NCBI RefSeq assembly: GCF_000521215.1
Contig: NZ_KI928952.1
Coordinates: forward strand, 71,614-120,512
DNA from: Labrenzia sp. DG1229
GTDB taxonomy: Bacteria > Pseudomonadota > Alphaproteobacteria > Rhizobiales > Stappiaceae
Direction of reading: 5' to 3'
Length of the DNA stretch: 48,899 nt
Position 1 is the first letter of the stretch. Every line of letters starts with the position of its first letter. A model generated the notes under the pieces. It had not been told where the DNA came from and did not search any database. It saw only the letters and a list, made by a program, of their open reading frames with translations. Positions 29,634-38,005 of this stretch are shown here, one piece after another. Made by a program: the position numbers and the translations under genes.

Positions 29634-30461
29634 CTAGTGGCTGACGCCGAGATAAGCGTCGATCACATTCTGGTTCGCCTGAACTTCCTCAGGTGGACCG
29701 TCCGCGATCTTCTTGCCGTAGTCGAGCACGACGACCCGGTCGGACAGATCCATGACCACGCCCATGTCATGCTCGATAAGCGCGATCGTGGTGCCGAATT
29801 CCTGGTTCACGTCGAGGATGAACCGGCTCATGTCTTCTTTTTCTTCAAGGTTCATTCCGGCCATCGGCTCATCGAGCAACAGGAGATCCGGCTCCATGGC
29901 GAGAGCCCGGCCGAGTTCGACCCGCTTCTGCAAACCGTAAGGCAAACGCCCGACAGGCGTCTTTCGGATCGCCTGGATCTCCAGGAAGTCGATAATGTCC
30001 TCGACTTTCCTGCGATGCTCGATTTCCTCCCGTTCGGCAGGGCCACGCCAGATGACTTGCCAGAAGAAACTCCGGTGCATCTTCAGTGAACGCCCGGACA
30101 TGATGTTGTCGAGCGTCGTCATGCCCTTGAAGAGCGCAACGTTCTGGAAGGTCCGCGCGATGCCCTGGCTTGCCGCCTCATACGGCTTCATCTTGCGCCG
30201 TTCCTTGCCCCGCCAGGTGATCGTGCCTTCCTGTGGGTGATAGAAACCATTGATGACATTGAGCATCGAGGTCTTGCCGGCACCGTTCGGTCCGATGATC
30301 GCGCGGATCTCGCCCTTCAGGATATCGAAGGAAATGTCTGTGATCGCCTTCACGCCGCCGAAGGACAGCGACACATTGTCGACCCTCAGCAATTCTTCGC
30401 GATGCGCAGTTTCGGAGACACCGTCGGGTGCAGCTGTCATGTCTGTGGCAAAGGCGTTCAT
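29634..30461 (-). CDS. livG: Liv-type ABC transporter ATP-binding protein LivG
   Basis: 275 residues. Walker A GPNGAGKTSM, the LivG-type ARTFQNVALFKGMTTLDNIM, signature LPYGLQKRVELGRALAMEP (the LPYGxQ form is diagnostic of LivG) and Walker B LLLLDEPMAGMN. The start ATG overlaps the stop of the upstream acyl-CoA ligase gene by four bases (ATGA), showing translational coupling. It acts with LivF at the cytoplasmic face of LivHM. Confidence 0.94.
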   Translation of the reverse strand: MNAFATDMTAAPDGVSETAHREELLRVDNVSLSFGGVKAITDISFDILKGEIRAIIGPNGAGKTSMLNVINGFYHPQEGTITWRGKERRKMKPYEAASQGIARTFQNVALFKGMTTLDNIMSGRSLKMHRSFFWQVIWRGPAEREEIEHRRKVEDIIDFLEIQAIRKTPVGRLPYGLQKRVELGRALAMEPDLLLLDEPMAGMNLEEKEDMSRFILDVNQEFGTTIALIEHDMGVVMDLSDRVVVLDYGKKIADGPPEEVQANQNVIDAYLGVSH

Positions 30462-32443
30462 TCGGCAGCCTCCTGATAGTCTTTGCCGGGAACATGAGGC
30501 TCCATGTCACGGATCTCGACCGTCGCTTCGATGGCGCCCTTCCGGCCGTCCTCGAATGTCACTTCCGTGCGCACATGCTTGGTTTTGGAACCGTCATAAA
30601 GCGCTTCGATGAGGGGCGCATAACGGTCTGCAATGAAGGATCGGCGCACCTTCTGGGTCCGCGTCAGTTCACCGTCATCCGCATCCAGCTCCTTGTGCAG
30701 GATCAGGAATCTTCTGATCTGGGCGCCGGCCATCATCGGCTCACGGGAAAGATCGCGGTTGACCTGGTCGACATGGCTTTCAACCATCGAATAGACATCC
30801 GGATGAGCTGCCAGTTCCTGGTAGGACGCGTAGTTGACGTTGTTGCGTTCCGCCCAGGATCCGACGGCAGTCAGATCGATATTGAGAAAGACCCCGACCA
30901 TGTCGCGTTCGTGACCAAAGGCGACTGCCTCCTTGATATTGGGGAAGAACTTGAGCTTGTTCTCGATATATTTCGGTGCGAACAACGCCCCATCATTGAG
31001 TTTTCCGACATCCTTGGCCCGGTCAATGATCTTCAGGTGCCCGTTTTCCGCAATGATGCCGGCATCTCCGGTATGTACCCAGCCATCGGCCGTCTTGGTC
31101 TTTTCGGTGGCTTCGTCATTCTTGAAATAGCCGACAAAGACACCGGGTGAGCGGTACATGACCTCGCCGTTGTCGGCGATTTTCAGTTCCACGTCAGGCG
31201 CCGGTTTTCCAACCGTATCGCCGAAGATCTCTCCGTCAGGCTGAAGCGTGATATAGACGCTCGCTTCCGTCTGCCCGTAAAGCTGCTTCAGATTGAGGCC
31301 GAGCGAGCGATAAAAACGGAAGATCTCCGGACCGATCGCCTCTCCCGCAGTATAGCCGACTTTCATTCGCGTCAGACCCATGCGATTCTTGAGCGGACCG
31401 TAGACCAGGAGTTCTCCAAGCCTGTAGAGAATACGGTCCTTTGCGTCGACATCCTCGCCGTTCAGGATCTTTTCGCCCACCTTGCGCGCAATTTTCATGA
31501 AGTAGTCGAACATGGCGCGCTTGGTTTTGCCTGCATCTTCCATTTGCACCATGATGTGCGTCAGCAGCATTTCAAAGACCCTTGGCGGCGCAAAGAAATA
31601 GGTTGGTGCGATCTCACGCCGGTCGACATCAATCGTATCCATGCTTTCCGGACAATTGACGCAATAGCCTGCGGTAAAGGCCTGGGCGAGCGAAAATACA
31701 TGGTCACCGATCCATGCCATCGGCAGGTAGGCAAGCACTTCCTCGGTCTCGTCAAGGTGATCAAACACGTTCGCATTGCGTGCTGAAACAGCCAGATTGT
31801 CGAACGACAACATGACGCCCTTCGGACGGCCGGTCGTTCCGGAGGTATAAAGCATCACGGCAACATCGTCGCCCTTCCCACCGGCAAATCCTTCCTCCCA
31901 CTCCCTCGGCAGCGAACTGTTCTGCGCCTGCAGTTCACGACCTTTGTTCTGCAGGGATTCATACGAGTGCAAGTGAGTATGGTCGTAGTCGCGCAACCCG
32001 CGCATTTCGTCGTAAATGACGTCTTTCAGGGTCGGAACCTCTTCGGACATCGACAGCAGCTTGTCGACCTGTTCCTGATCCTCGACGACCGCAAATTTCA
32101 CTTCGGCATGACCAAGGACATACGCCATTTCCTCGGCAACCGAGTCGGAATAGACCGGCACAGGAACCGCCCCCACCGCCTGAGCGGCGACCATCGACCA
32201 GTAAAGTCGCGGCCGGTTCGAACCGACTATGGCGACCTTGTCACCAGCCTCAATCCCGAGTGACTTCAGTCCGATTGAAAACGCGCGGATTTCTTCACAC
32301 ACCTCGGACCAGGTCCAGCTTTGCCAGATCCCGAAGTCCTTTTCCCGGAATGCTGTCCGGGTTCCGAGAACCTTTGCATTGTGCAACAGGATCTTCGGAA
32401 AAGTGTCCTCCCCGCGCGGCGAAGCGCTGGCCGACCCTACCAT
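30458..32443 (-). CDS. Long-chain acyl-CoA synthetase-like AMP-forming ligase
   Basis: 661 residues from the ATG at 32443 (AAGGGGAAG upstream); a GTG at 32479 is an alternative. It belongs to the large ANL ligases that join fatty or other carboxylic acids to CoA through an acyl-adenylate. Motifs: the ATP P-loop MLYTSGTTGRPKGVML, AYLPMAWIGDHVF, LYGQTEASVYITLQ, WVHTGDAGIIAENGHL, and the lid hinge IIDRAKDVGKLNDGA. The C-terminal part is longer than in short-chain enzymes and matches the 650-residue FadD15-like group. It opens the operon and overlaps livG by four bases, so it probably activates the compound imported by the Liv system. Confidence 0.92.
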   Translation of the reverse strand: MVGSASASPRGEDTFPKILLHNAKVLGTRTAFREKDFGIWQSWTWSEVCEEIRAFSIGLKSLGIEAGDKVAIVGSNRPRLYWSMVAAQAVGAVPVPVYSDSVAEEMAYVLGHAEVKFAVVEDQEQVDKLLSMSEEVPTLKDVIYDEMRGLRDYDHTHLHSYESLQNKGRELQAQNSSLPREWEEGFAGGKGDDVAVMLYTSGTTGRPKGVMLSFDNLAVSARNANVFDHLDETEEVLAYLPMAWIGDHVFSLAQAFTAGYCVNCPESMDTIDVDRREIAPTYFFAPPRVFEMLLTHIMVQMEDAGKTKRAMFDYFMKIARKVGEKILNGEDVDAKDRILYRLGELLVYGPLKNRMGLTRMKVGYTAGEAIGPEIFRFYRSLGLNLKQLYGQTEASVYITLQPDGEIFGDTVGKPAPDVELKIADNGEVMYRSPGVFVGYFKNDEATEKTKTADGWVHTGDAGIIAENGHLKIIDRAKDVGKLNDGALFAPKYIENKLKFFPNIKEAVAFGHERDMVGVFLNIDLTAVGSWAERNNVNYASYQELAAHPDVYSMVESHVDQVNRDLSREPMMAGAQIRRFLILHKELDADDGELTRTQKVRRSFIADRYAPLIEALYDGSKTKHVRTEVTFEDGRKGAIEATVEIRDMEPHVPGKDYQEAAE

Positions 32444-32518
32444 TTTCTGTTTCTTCCCCTTGGACCATCGTTTCCGCACCCGCTCGCACGAACCGTCAGA
32501 TGTTCCGTCTTTTGTTTA

Positions 32519-32549
32519 ACCGGTGCGTATTTTTGCAAAACGCACCGGT
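32519..32549 (-). promoter_or_regulatory. 10-bp perfect inverted repeat upstream of the acyl-CoA ligase operon
   Basis: ACCGGTGCGT (32519-32528) and ACGCACCGGT (32540-32549) are perfect complements separated by 11 nt, located 76-106 bp upstream of the first gene. No T-run follows on either strand, so it is not a terminator. It is a candidate operator, possibly for an effector-responsive repressor encoded elsewhere, or a leader hairpin. Confidence 0.5.
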
Positions 32550-33058
32550 CTGGAAGGTGCCCCTGTTTCGGGGTCGTTCTTTCAAAGGGTATGAAACAGT
32601 CTGCCGCTGCAACCTTCAACAAGTAATTCGTCGAAGGCGATCACGGATCTTGCCTCATGTCCTTGAAACAGGAAGCTAGACCGGCCGATTTGCAGCAATA
32701 TGATCCAACTGTTTCGAATTGTTTCAATTGCGCTGCAGCTGCGAACAATCTTGTACCGATCTGGACTGTGGACCTGTTTCCAGTTGCAGGCACATGGGGT
32801 TGCATTGCGAGCCTCACGCATGGTTTTCCTCGGCTGATCCTGGAATGGGCCGAAAATTTCATCAAACCGTACCCACAGAAATGCAACCTGTCCTGGATCG
32901 CTGATCTCTTTTGAAAAATTCGAAGTGTTGCTCTTGCGCCCAACGGGTGGGCAGCAATGCGACCGGGCCTCTTTGCAGTCCAGCATACATTGCAACTTAC
33001 CTTAGGTAATTGCTGCGGCATCGCTTCATGCGTATACTCGCAAAGCTGCCAAGACATG
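32550..33058. other. Non-coding stretch upstream of the peptidase/hydrolase fusion
   Basis: About 500 bp without a supportable gene, relatively AT-rich. Open frames on both strands (up to 138 codons) have no recognisable features. TTACC-TTA-GGTAA at 32997-33009 is a short palindrome flanked by TTGCAA-like and TTGC sequences and may be part of the downstream promoter region. Confidence 0.4.
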
Positions 33059-33078
33059 CAATTGCAACCGGTTAATTG
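33059..33078 (+). promoter_or_regulatory. Palindromic motif shared with the 42.4-kb promoter region
   Basis: CAATTGCAACC followed by GGTTAATTG, an imperfect palindrome centred on CCGG, 33 bp upstream of the fusion-gene start. The same CAATTGCAACC..GGTT core recurs at 42365-42380 upstream of the Cys-rich membrane protein gene, with one extra C in the centre. The CCGG-centred symmetry resembles LacI-family operators, and a LacI-type gene lies next to this locus; the link is inference. Confidence 0.4.
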
Positions 33079-33100
33079 ATTAGCACAAAGGTACTAATCA
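33077..33100 (+). promoter_or_regulatory. Dyad directly before the ribosome-binding site of the fusion gene
   Basis: TGATTAGCAC (33077-33086) and GTACTAATCA (33091-33100) form a 10-bp stem with one mismatch and an AAAG loop. Its 3' arm ends immediately before the GGGGGGAAG ribosome-binding site, so it could be an operator or an RNA structure that tunes translation. Confidence 0.4.
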
Positions 33101-33111
33101 GGGGGGAAGCC

Positions 33112-35082
33112 ATGCCTAAACGTCCAGCAAAGCTGAAAAAGTCCAAAAAAACCAAATCACCAAGTCAAAAACAGAACCTGCCTGCTTCGAACACCCTGGA
33201 AGCTGCGCCACGACTTGGAGACCATGTGCTCAACGTTCCGGCTGACATCACCGATTTGCGCGACCGCATGTATGAGCCTGCACTCCTGGCGCTCGACCTT
33301 TCCATGGACGCACCCGATTCCGGCGTCAGTCCGATCCGCAACCAGGGAATGGAGGGAGCATGCACCGGATTTGCACTTTCGAGTGCCATCACGCTGTTGA
33401 ACAGGCAACGTCACGCACGCCGGTCCCAGCCGGACGAAGCCCCGATGGCCAGTGCACGCATGCTTTACGAAATGGCAAAACTGAACGACGAATGGCCCGG
33501 CGAGGATTATGAAGGCTCCAGCATACGGGCCGCGCTGAAAGGATTTTTCAACAACGGGGTCTGCAGCGAAGAACTGGCCCCTTATCGGGTGGGCGAGAAA
33601 AACTGGCACCTGACCAAGGACCGGGCGGTAGATGCCAGAAAGGTGGGGCTTGGTGCCTATTTTCGTCTGCGCCCGCAGATTATCGACTATCACGCCGCCC
33701 TCAACGAAACCGGCGTCATTTATGTATCGGCAATGGTCCATCGCGGTTGGCAAAATCCGAGGAACGGTGACATTACTCCGTCCAACCTGACCGAAGGAGG
33801 CCATGCCTTCGTCATCGTCGGGTATGACGACAAGGGTTTCCTCATCCAGAACTCCTGGGGCGAAACCTGGGGCGGTTTCGATGGCCGACCGGGAATCGCC
33901 AGATGGCGCTACGAGGATTGGGCGGCGAACGTCATGGATGCCTGGGTGTTGAGGCTTGCGGTGCCGACCCCAGAATCGTTCGATCTTACGGTAGGGGAAC
34001 CTGACAGGAGCAGTCGCAGCCTGTTCAACAGTCCGAAAACACGAGCTCCGCGTTTTGAGGAAATTGTCGGCCACATCGTTCATCTCGACGACGGCAGGCT
34101 TGTGGAACGCGGGAAATACCCAACACCGGAGGCAACATTAAAGGAAACAGCCGATTTTCTCGCAGACGAGACGGCAACCGCAAAGCGCAACTACAAGCAT
34201 CTGGTATTTTATGCCCACGGTGGACTCAATGACCAGAACGCATCTGCAAATCGCGTTCGCAAGATGAAGGAAGTCTTCAAGCGGAACGGGATATACCCGA
34301 TTCACTTCATGTGGGAGACCGGGTTCTTCGAGACCCTGACGGACATCATCTTTTCTTCCAACGCCAAGGCCGAAGCGCGTGTCGGCAGTGTTTCCGATTT
34401 CTTTGACCGCATGCTGGAATTCACCGCGCGCGGTCCGGGGAGGGCCGTATGGCGCGATATGAAGCGGGATGCGGAAAAGTGTTTTGCAGGGAGCAGCAGC
34501 GGCGGCACCAAAGCGCTCAAGATACTGCTCAAGGGCAATGCGCAGCGCAGCAACCCGCTCAAGGTACATCTGATCGGCCACAGCGCGGGCAGCATCCTGC
34601 TGGGCCATCTGCTGGGCAAGCTCAATGCCGCGAACCCGCTTGCTGTCCCGGTGCAATCCTGTTCCCTCATGGCCCCGGCCTGCACCAATGATTTCTTCAA
34701 GACCAATTACACCGACAGGATCGGAGACACAAACGCAGCCTCCGGACTGTCGAAGCTGTGGCAATACAACCTGATCGACCAGCGCGAACGGGACGATTCC
34801 GTCGGCCCTTACGGGAAATCGCTGCTCTATTTCGTCTCCAACGCATTCGAGGACGAAAAGAAAACACCCCTTCTTGGCATGGAAGTGTTCGCGAACAACC
34901 TTGTGCTGAAGCCCGATCACACACTCCACTATGCGGGTCGGGCCGACGCCATAACGGATAGCAAAACCCATGGCGGCTTCGACAACGACCGGGCAACCAT
35001 GAACAATATCCTGAAAAATATTCTCGGCAGAAAACCCTCGGCCGCCAAAGGCTTCCAGCCGGAAGACGTCACGGGATACTAG
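33112..35082 (+). CDS. Papain-like (C1) cysteine peptidase fused to an alpha/beta hydrolase
   Basis: 656 residues from the ATG at 33112 (strong GGGGGGAAG). A Lys-rich N-terminus (about 1-20) shows no signal peptide, so the protein is probably cytoplasmic. The first half is a C1 papain-type domain with all catalytic residues: oxyanion Gln78 and Cys84 in IRNQGMEGACTGFALS, His231 in EGGHAFVIVGYD, and Asn247 in IQNSWGETWGG. The second half (about 355-640) is an alpha/beta hydrolase: FYAHGGLN (oxyanion loop), nucleophile Ser491 in VHLIGHSAGSILLGH, and a candidate His620 in KTHGGFDND. Proteolysis plus ester or lipid hydrolysis in one chain is unusual. It is monocistronic, convergent with a LacI regulator. 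Role unknown. Confidence 0.85.
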   Translation: MPKRPAKLKKSKKTKSPSQKQNLPASNTLEAAPRLGDHVLNVPADITDLRDRMYEPALLALDLSMDAPDSGVSPIRNQGMEGACTGFALSSAITLLNRQRHARRSQPDEAPMASARMLYEMAKLNDEWPGEDYEGSSIRAALKGFFNNGVCSEELAPYRVGEKNWHLTKDRAVDARKVGLGAYFRLRPQIIDYHAALNETGVIYVSAMVHRGWQNPRNGDITPSNLTEGGHAFVIVGYDDKGFLIQNSWGETWGGFDGRPGIARWRYEDWAANVMDAWVLRLAVPTPESFDLTVGEPDRSSRSLFNSPKTRAPRFEEIVGHIVHLDDGRLVERGKYPTPEATLKETADFLADETATAKRNYKHLVFYAHGGLNDQNASANRVRKMKEVFKRNGIYPIHFMWETGFFETLTDIIFSSNAKAEARVGSVSDFFDRMLEFTARGPGRAVWRDMKRDAEKCFAGSSSGGTKALKILLKGNAQRSNPLKVHLIGHSAGSILLGHLLGKLNAANPLAVPVQSCSLMAPACTNDFFKTNYTDRIGDTNAASGLSKLWQYNLIDQRERDDSVGPYGKSLLYFVSNAFEDEKKTPLLGMEVFANNLVLKPDHTLHYAGRADAITDSKTHGGFDNDRATMNNILKNILGRKPSAAKGFQPEDVTGY

Positions 35083-35116
35083 GAATTTTCATCACAGTCG
35101 GGCGAGCGCAACCATA

Positions 35117-36160
35117 TCAATCTTGTTGGGAACCAACACGGCGCGCCGTGCTCTTGCGCACCGCCAGCCAGGGTTGGAGCTGCACGTTGCTCTCCTCCGG
35201 TTCCCCGCCCTCGAGCACATTGAGCAGCAATTGTGCAGCCTGCTCGCCGATCGCCCGGCGCGGCTGGTGTACAGTCGTCAGGGGCGGCACAAAATGGCCG
35301 GCAATATCGATGTCGTCGAAACCGACCACCGACACGTCGTAAGGCACACGCACACCGACCTCGTTCAAGGCGCAAATGAATCCGAAGGCGGTCCGGTCGG
35401 CAGCGCAGAAGACCGCCGTTGGTCGCTCGGACAGATTGAGCCACGTCAAAGCAGCCGCTTTGCCCGATTCCAGGGTATAGTCGCCTTCGAAAATCCAGGC
35501 TTTCTCCGGATCGAGGCCCGCCTTTTTCAAGGTTGCCTTGAAGCCCTCGACCCTGTCTCTCCCCGGTTTGTGTGTCAGCAATCCGGTGACATGTCCGATA
35601 TTCCTGTGACCGAGTTCAAGCAGATGCGAGACTGCCAGATCGGCTCCGAGAAGATTGTCGACAACGGCGATCGGCACCGCCGGATCGTCGCTCCATTCAC
35701 CGCAAGTCACGATCGGTGGCAGTTTCGGATTGGTTGCACGAATTTCCGAAATCGAAAAATGCCCGTCGAGAATGACGATCCCGTCGCAATTGTTCTTGCT
35801 GAAATAGTCGTTGATCCTCTGGCGCGACATGGAAGGTTTTCGCGTATCTGCGATCAGCACCTTCAGGTTCCTGTCGGCGCAGACGGTTTCGATGCCCTGC
35901 AGAATGTTCGAAAAATGCGAGTTCCCGATATCCGGGACGAGTGCCACGATGGTTCCCGTATCGCGTCGGCGTAGATTTCGCGCCGCGTGATTGAGCACGT
36001 ATCCGGTCTCTTCAACTGCCTTCGCCACCTTGTCGCGGGTCTTGGCCGACACCCGATCCGGCGCGGACAGGGCCCTGCTGACAGTTGCCGTTGAAACATT
36101 GGCAGCGCGCGCGACGTCCTGAACCGTGGGATTGGTTTTTTTGATTTCCGACTGCCTCAT
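35117..36160 (-). CDS. LacI-family transcriptional regulator
   Basis: 347 residues from the ATG at 36160. The N-terminal helix-turn-helix is classic LacI (TVQDVARAANVSTATVSRAL) with the hinge helix YVLNHAARNLRRRDTGTI. A periplasmic-binding-type effector domain follows (IVALVPDIGNSHFSNILQGI; CDGIVILDGHF; LLELGHRNIGHVTG; SVVGFDDIDIAGHFVPPLTT), which usually binds a sugar or nucleoside. The frame is open to 36331 but that part lacks homology. No sugar genes lie nearby; the neighbours are an amino-acid ABC operon upstream and the peptidase/hydrolase fusion on the other strand. Target unknown. Confidence 0.92.
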   Translation of the reverse strand: MRQSEIKKTNPTVQDVARAANVSTATVSRALSAPDRVSAKTRDKVAKAVEETGYVLNHAARNLRRRDTGTIVALVPDIGNSHFSNILQGIETVCADRNLKVLIADTRKPSMSRQRINDYFSKNNCDGIVILDGHFSISEIRATNPKLPPIVTCGEWSDDPAVPIAVVDNLLGADLAVSHLLELGHRNIGHVTGLLTHKPGRDRVEGFKATLKKAGLDPEKAWIFEGDYTLESGKAAALTWLNLSERPTAVFCAADRTAFGFICALNEVGVRVPYDVSVVGFDDIDIAGHFVPPLTTVHQPRRAIGEQAAQLLLNVLEGGEPEESNVQLQPWLAVRKSTARRVGSQQD

Positions 36161-36320
36161 TCCCTTTAGTCTAGCCGATAACAAACCGAGTTCGCGATCC
36201 ATTCTTCGACATCGCACCTGATTTGCGCGATTTATCGGCGGCAAAGGCATGACACGTCGGAATAAAACGCAATTTTGAGCAAGGCGCGCCAACAACGCGG
36301 CACAGCACATTGATGCGGTG

Positions 36321-37043
36321 TCAGTCCGCAAAGCTCAGATACTGTTCCATCTGCCTGAACCCGCGTTGCATGTGGGCATCGATTTCTTCCAGCATGAGCG
36401 CGAGACTGTTTCCAACGGCAAGCTGAAGATACCGTTCATGGGCATCTTCGATCGGAGCCTTTCGGCCATGTGCCCGCTGGTGTTCAGCCAGATAAAGCTG
36501 CATCCGGCCCGCTATGCGGCGCCAGCTTTCCAGCAGAAGCTTGTGACCGCATGTTTCATAGACAAGAGAATGAAAACGGACTTCCGCCTCGCTCGACGCC
36601 ACGTGATCGTCAAGCGCAAGTGTTTCAAGCAGCGCCTTGTGCCGGATTTCGAGTTCGCGGACAAACGCTTCGTCCCGGCGCTCCCAGACTTCACGGAACG
36701 CCAGCGTTTCGAGCGACGTCCTCAGTGAATAGATCTCCCGGACGTCCTCTGGCGAGAGTTTGAGGACGCGGGTTCCCGTGTAAGGTATGGTTTCGATCAG
36801 GCCTTCTGCCGCGATCTGTCCCATGGCCTCCCGCAAGGGTCCCCTGCTCACGCCGAACCGCGCTGCCAGATCCGACTCGGTTATCTGACTTCCCGATTCG
36901 ATCTCTCCACTGATGATCGCACGACGCAGATTGGCGGCAATCTGGTTGCTGAAAGTTTCACGCTTGATGGGTTTGACCCGGTTTTGCGACATCAGTTGCG
37001 GTTCGTTCATGGTCGTGTGCACTTGTTCGTTATGATCACGCAT
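36321..37043 (-). CDS. GntR-family regulator (FCD/FadR subfamily)
   Basis: 240 residues. The N-terminal winged helix shows the GntR pattern: FSNQIAANLRRAIISGEIES, then TESDLAARFGVSRGPLREAM. The C-terminal all-helical FCD domain has the metal/ligand-binding pattern EIYSLRTSLETLAFREV, then FHSLVYETCGHKLL and EDAHERYLQL with Asp and His ligands. Downstream ATGs at 37010 and 36992 are alternative starts. It is the last gene of the amino-acid transport operon, 28 bp after the aminotransferase-like gene, and probably represses it through a dyad at 41042-41067 (inference). FCD regulators bind small carboxylates or amino acids. Confidence 0.92.
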   Translation of the reverse strand: MRDHNEQVHTTMNEPQLMSQNRVKPIKRETFSNQIAANLRRAIISGEIESGSQITESDLAARFGVSRGPLREAMGQIAAEGLIETIPYTGTRVLKLSPEDVREIYSLRTSLETLAFREVWERRDEAFVRELEIRHKALLETLALDDHVASSEAEVRFHSLVYETCGHKLLLESWRRIAGRMQLYLAEHQRAHGRKAPIEDAHERYLQLAVGNSLALMLEEIDAHMQRGFRQMEQYLSFAD

Positions 37044-37071
37044 TCTTGCCGGAAGACGCTTCTTGGCAGTT

Positions 37072-37980
37072 CTACCGCAAGACCCATTCCTTGTACGCTT
37101 TTTCGGCCTCGGCGGTGACCGGTCCCGTTACTCCACCTCCGATGAGGCGGCCATCGATGCGAACAACAGGTGTCAATCCGCCGAGCGTACCGGTAATGAA
37201 AGCTTCATCGGCCGAATAGGTTTCCGCCAACGTGAAGTCCTTTTCCTCAACGATATTGCCAGCACTTCGCCAACTATCGACCACCGCCTTTTGCGTCAAT
37301 CCCTTGAAGGAAAAGGACCCGGTCGACGTCCACAGTTCACGACCCCGGACAATAAAAAAATTCGTTGAATTGCAACTGGCAACGAACCCTCGCGGATCAA
37401 GCATCAGCGCTTCATCCGCGCCGGCATTGATCGCCTGGATGAGAGCCTGAATGAGGTTCAATCGGCTGTGCGAATTCAAACGCAGATCAAACACATCCGG
37501 ACCGCTTGTTCTGAAGGTCGATGTAAAAAGGGCGAGCCCCGTCGTTTTGGTCTCGGGTCGGGGCGCCTTGTATTCGGCGACGATCACGACGGTGGCTTTG
37601 CCAATCACAAACCGGGGGTCCTGGTTGGGCGTACTTTTCAGCCCGCGCGAGACCATCAGCCGGATATGGACGCCGTCTTTCATGCCATTGGCATCCAGCG
37701 TTTGACGAATGGCACTTTTGAGATCTTCGCGGCTGCGGCCGATGTCGAGCGCAATCGAATTCGCGCCTTCGAACATCCGGTTCAGATGAGCGTCCATCTG
37801 AAGGATACGCCCGTCAATGACGCGCAGCCCTTCCCAGACACCGTCTCCCAGAACAAAACCGCTGTCGAAAACGGAAACAACGGCCTCGCGACGGGGTACA
37901 AGCCGGTCGTCGACATAGACCAGAACATTTTCATTCCGCGGATCTGCCAAATAGCCTTGAGCGCTTGCAGAGTTGTTCAT
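37072..37980 (-). CDS. Class IV aminotransferase-like protein lacking the PLP lysine
   Basis: 302 residues of the D-amino-acid/branched-chain aminotransferase fold IV. Family landmarks are clear: VYVDDRLVPRREAVVSVFDS, GDGVWEGLRV, DAHLNRMFEGA, HIRLMVSRGLKSTP, and GADEALMLDPRGFVASCNST with the following NFFIV. The Schiff-base Lys should lie just before the helix that leads to GADEAL, but this segment reads DVFDLRLNSHSRLNLIQAL, with two Arg (CGT, CGA codons) and no Lys; there is no Lys at all between residues 146 and 225. Either catalysis is lost or another residue is used. It lies inside an amino-acid ABC operon, 25 bp after the ATPase gene and before gntR. Binding or sensing of amino acids is one possible role. 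Confidence 0.85.
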   Translation of the reverse strand: MNNSASAQGYLADPRNENVLVYVDDRLVPRREAVVSVFDSGFVLGDGVWEGLRVIDGRILQMDAHLNRMFEGANSIALDIGRSREDLKSAIRQTLDANGMKDGVHIRLMVSRGLKSTPNQDPRFVIGKATVVIVAEYKAPRPETKTTGLALFTSTFRTSGPDVFDLRLNSHSRLNLIQALIQAINAGADEALMLDPRGFVASCNSTNFFIVRGRELWTSTGSFSFKGLTQKAVVDSWRSAGNIVEEKDFTLAETYSADEAFITGTLGGLTPVVRIDGRLIGGGVTGPVTAEAEKAYKEWVLR

Positions 37981-38005
37981 CGATTATTTGTCTCCAAAAA
38001 GGGCT

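Noticed and set aside
32519..32549. Terminator
   Set aside because: The perfect inverted repeat has no T-run on either side; an operator or leader hairpin is more likely.
32582..33057. Minus-strand open frames of 137-138 codons upstream of the fusion gene
   Set aside because: Two overlapping frames, neither with domain features; they cover the likely promoter region.
35117..36160. LacI protein as the regulator of the amino-acid ABC operon
   Set aside because: The operon already encodes a GntR regulator and its promoter dyad fits GntR better; LacI proteins seldom control amino-acid uptake.
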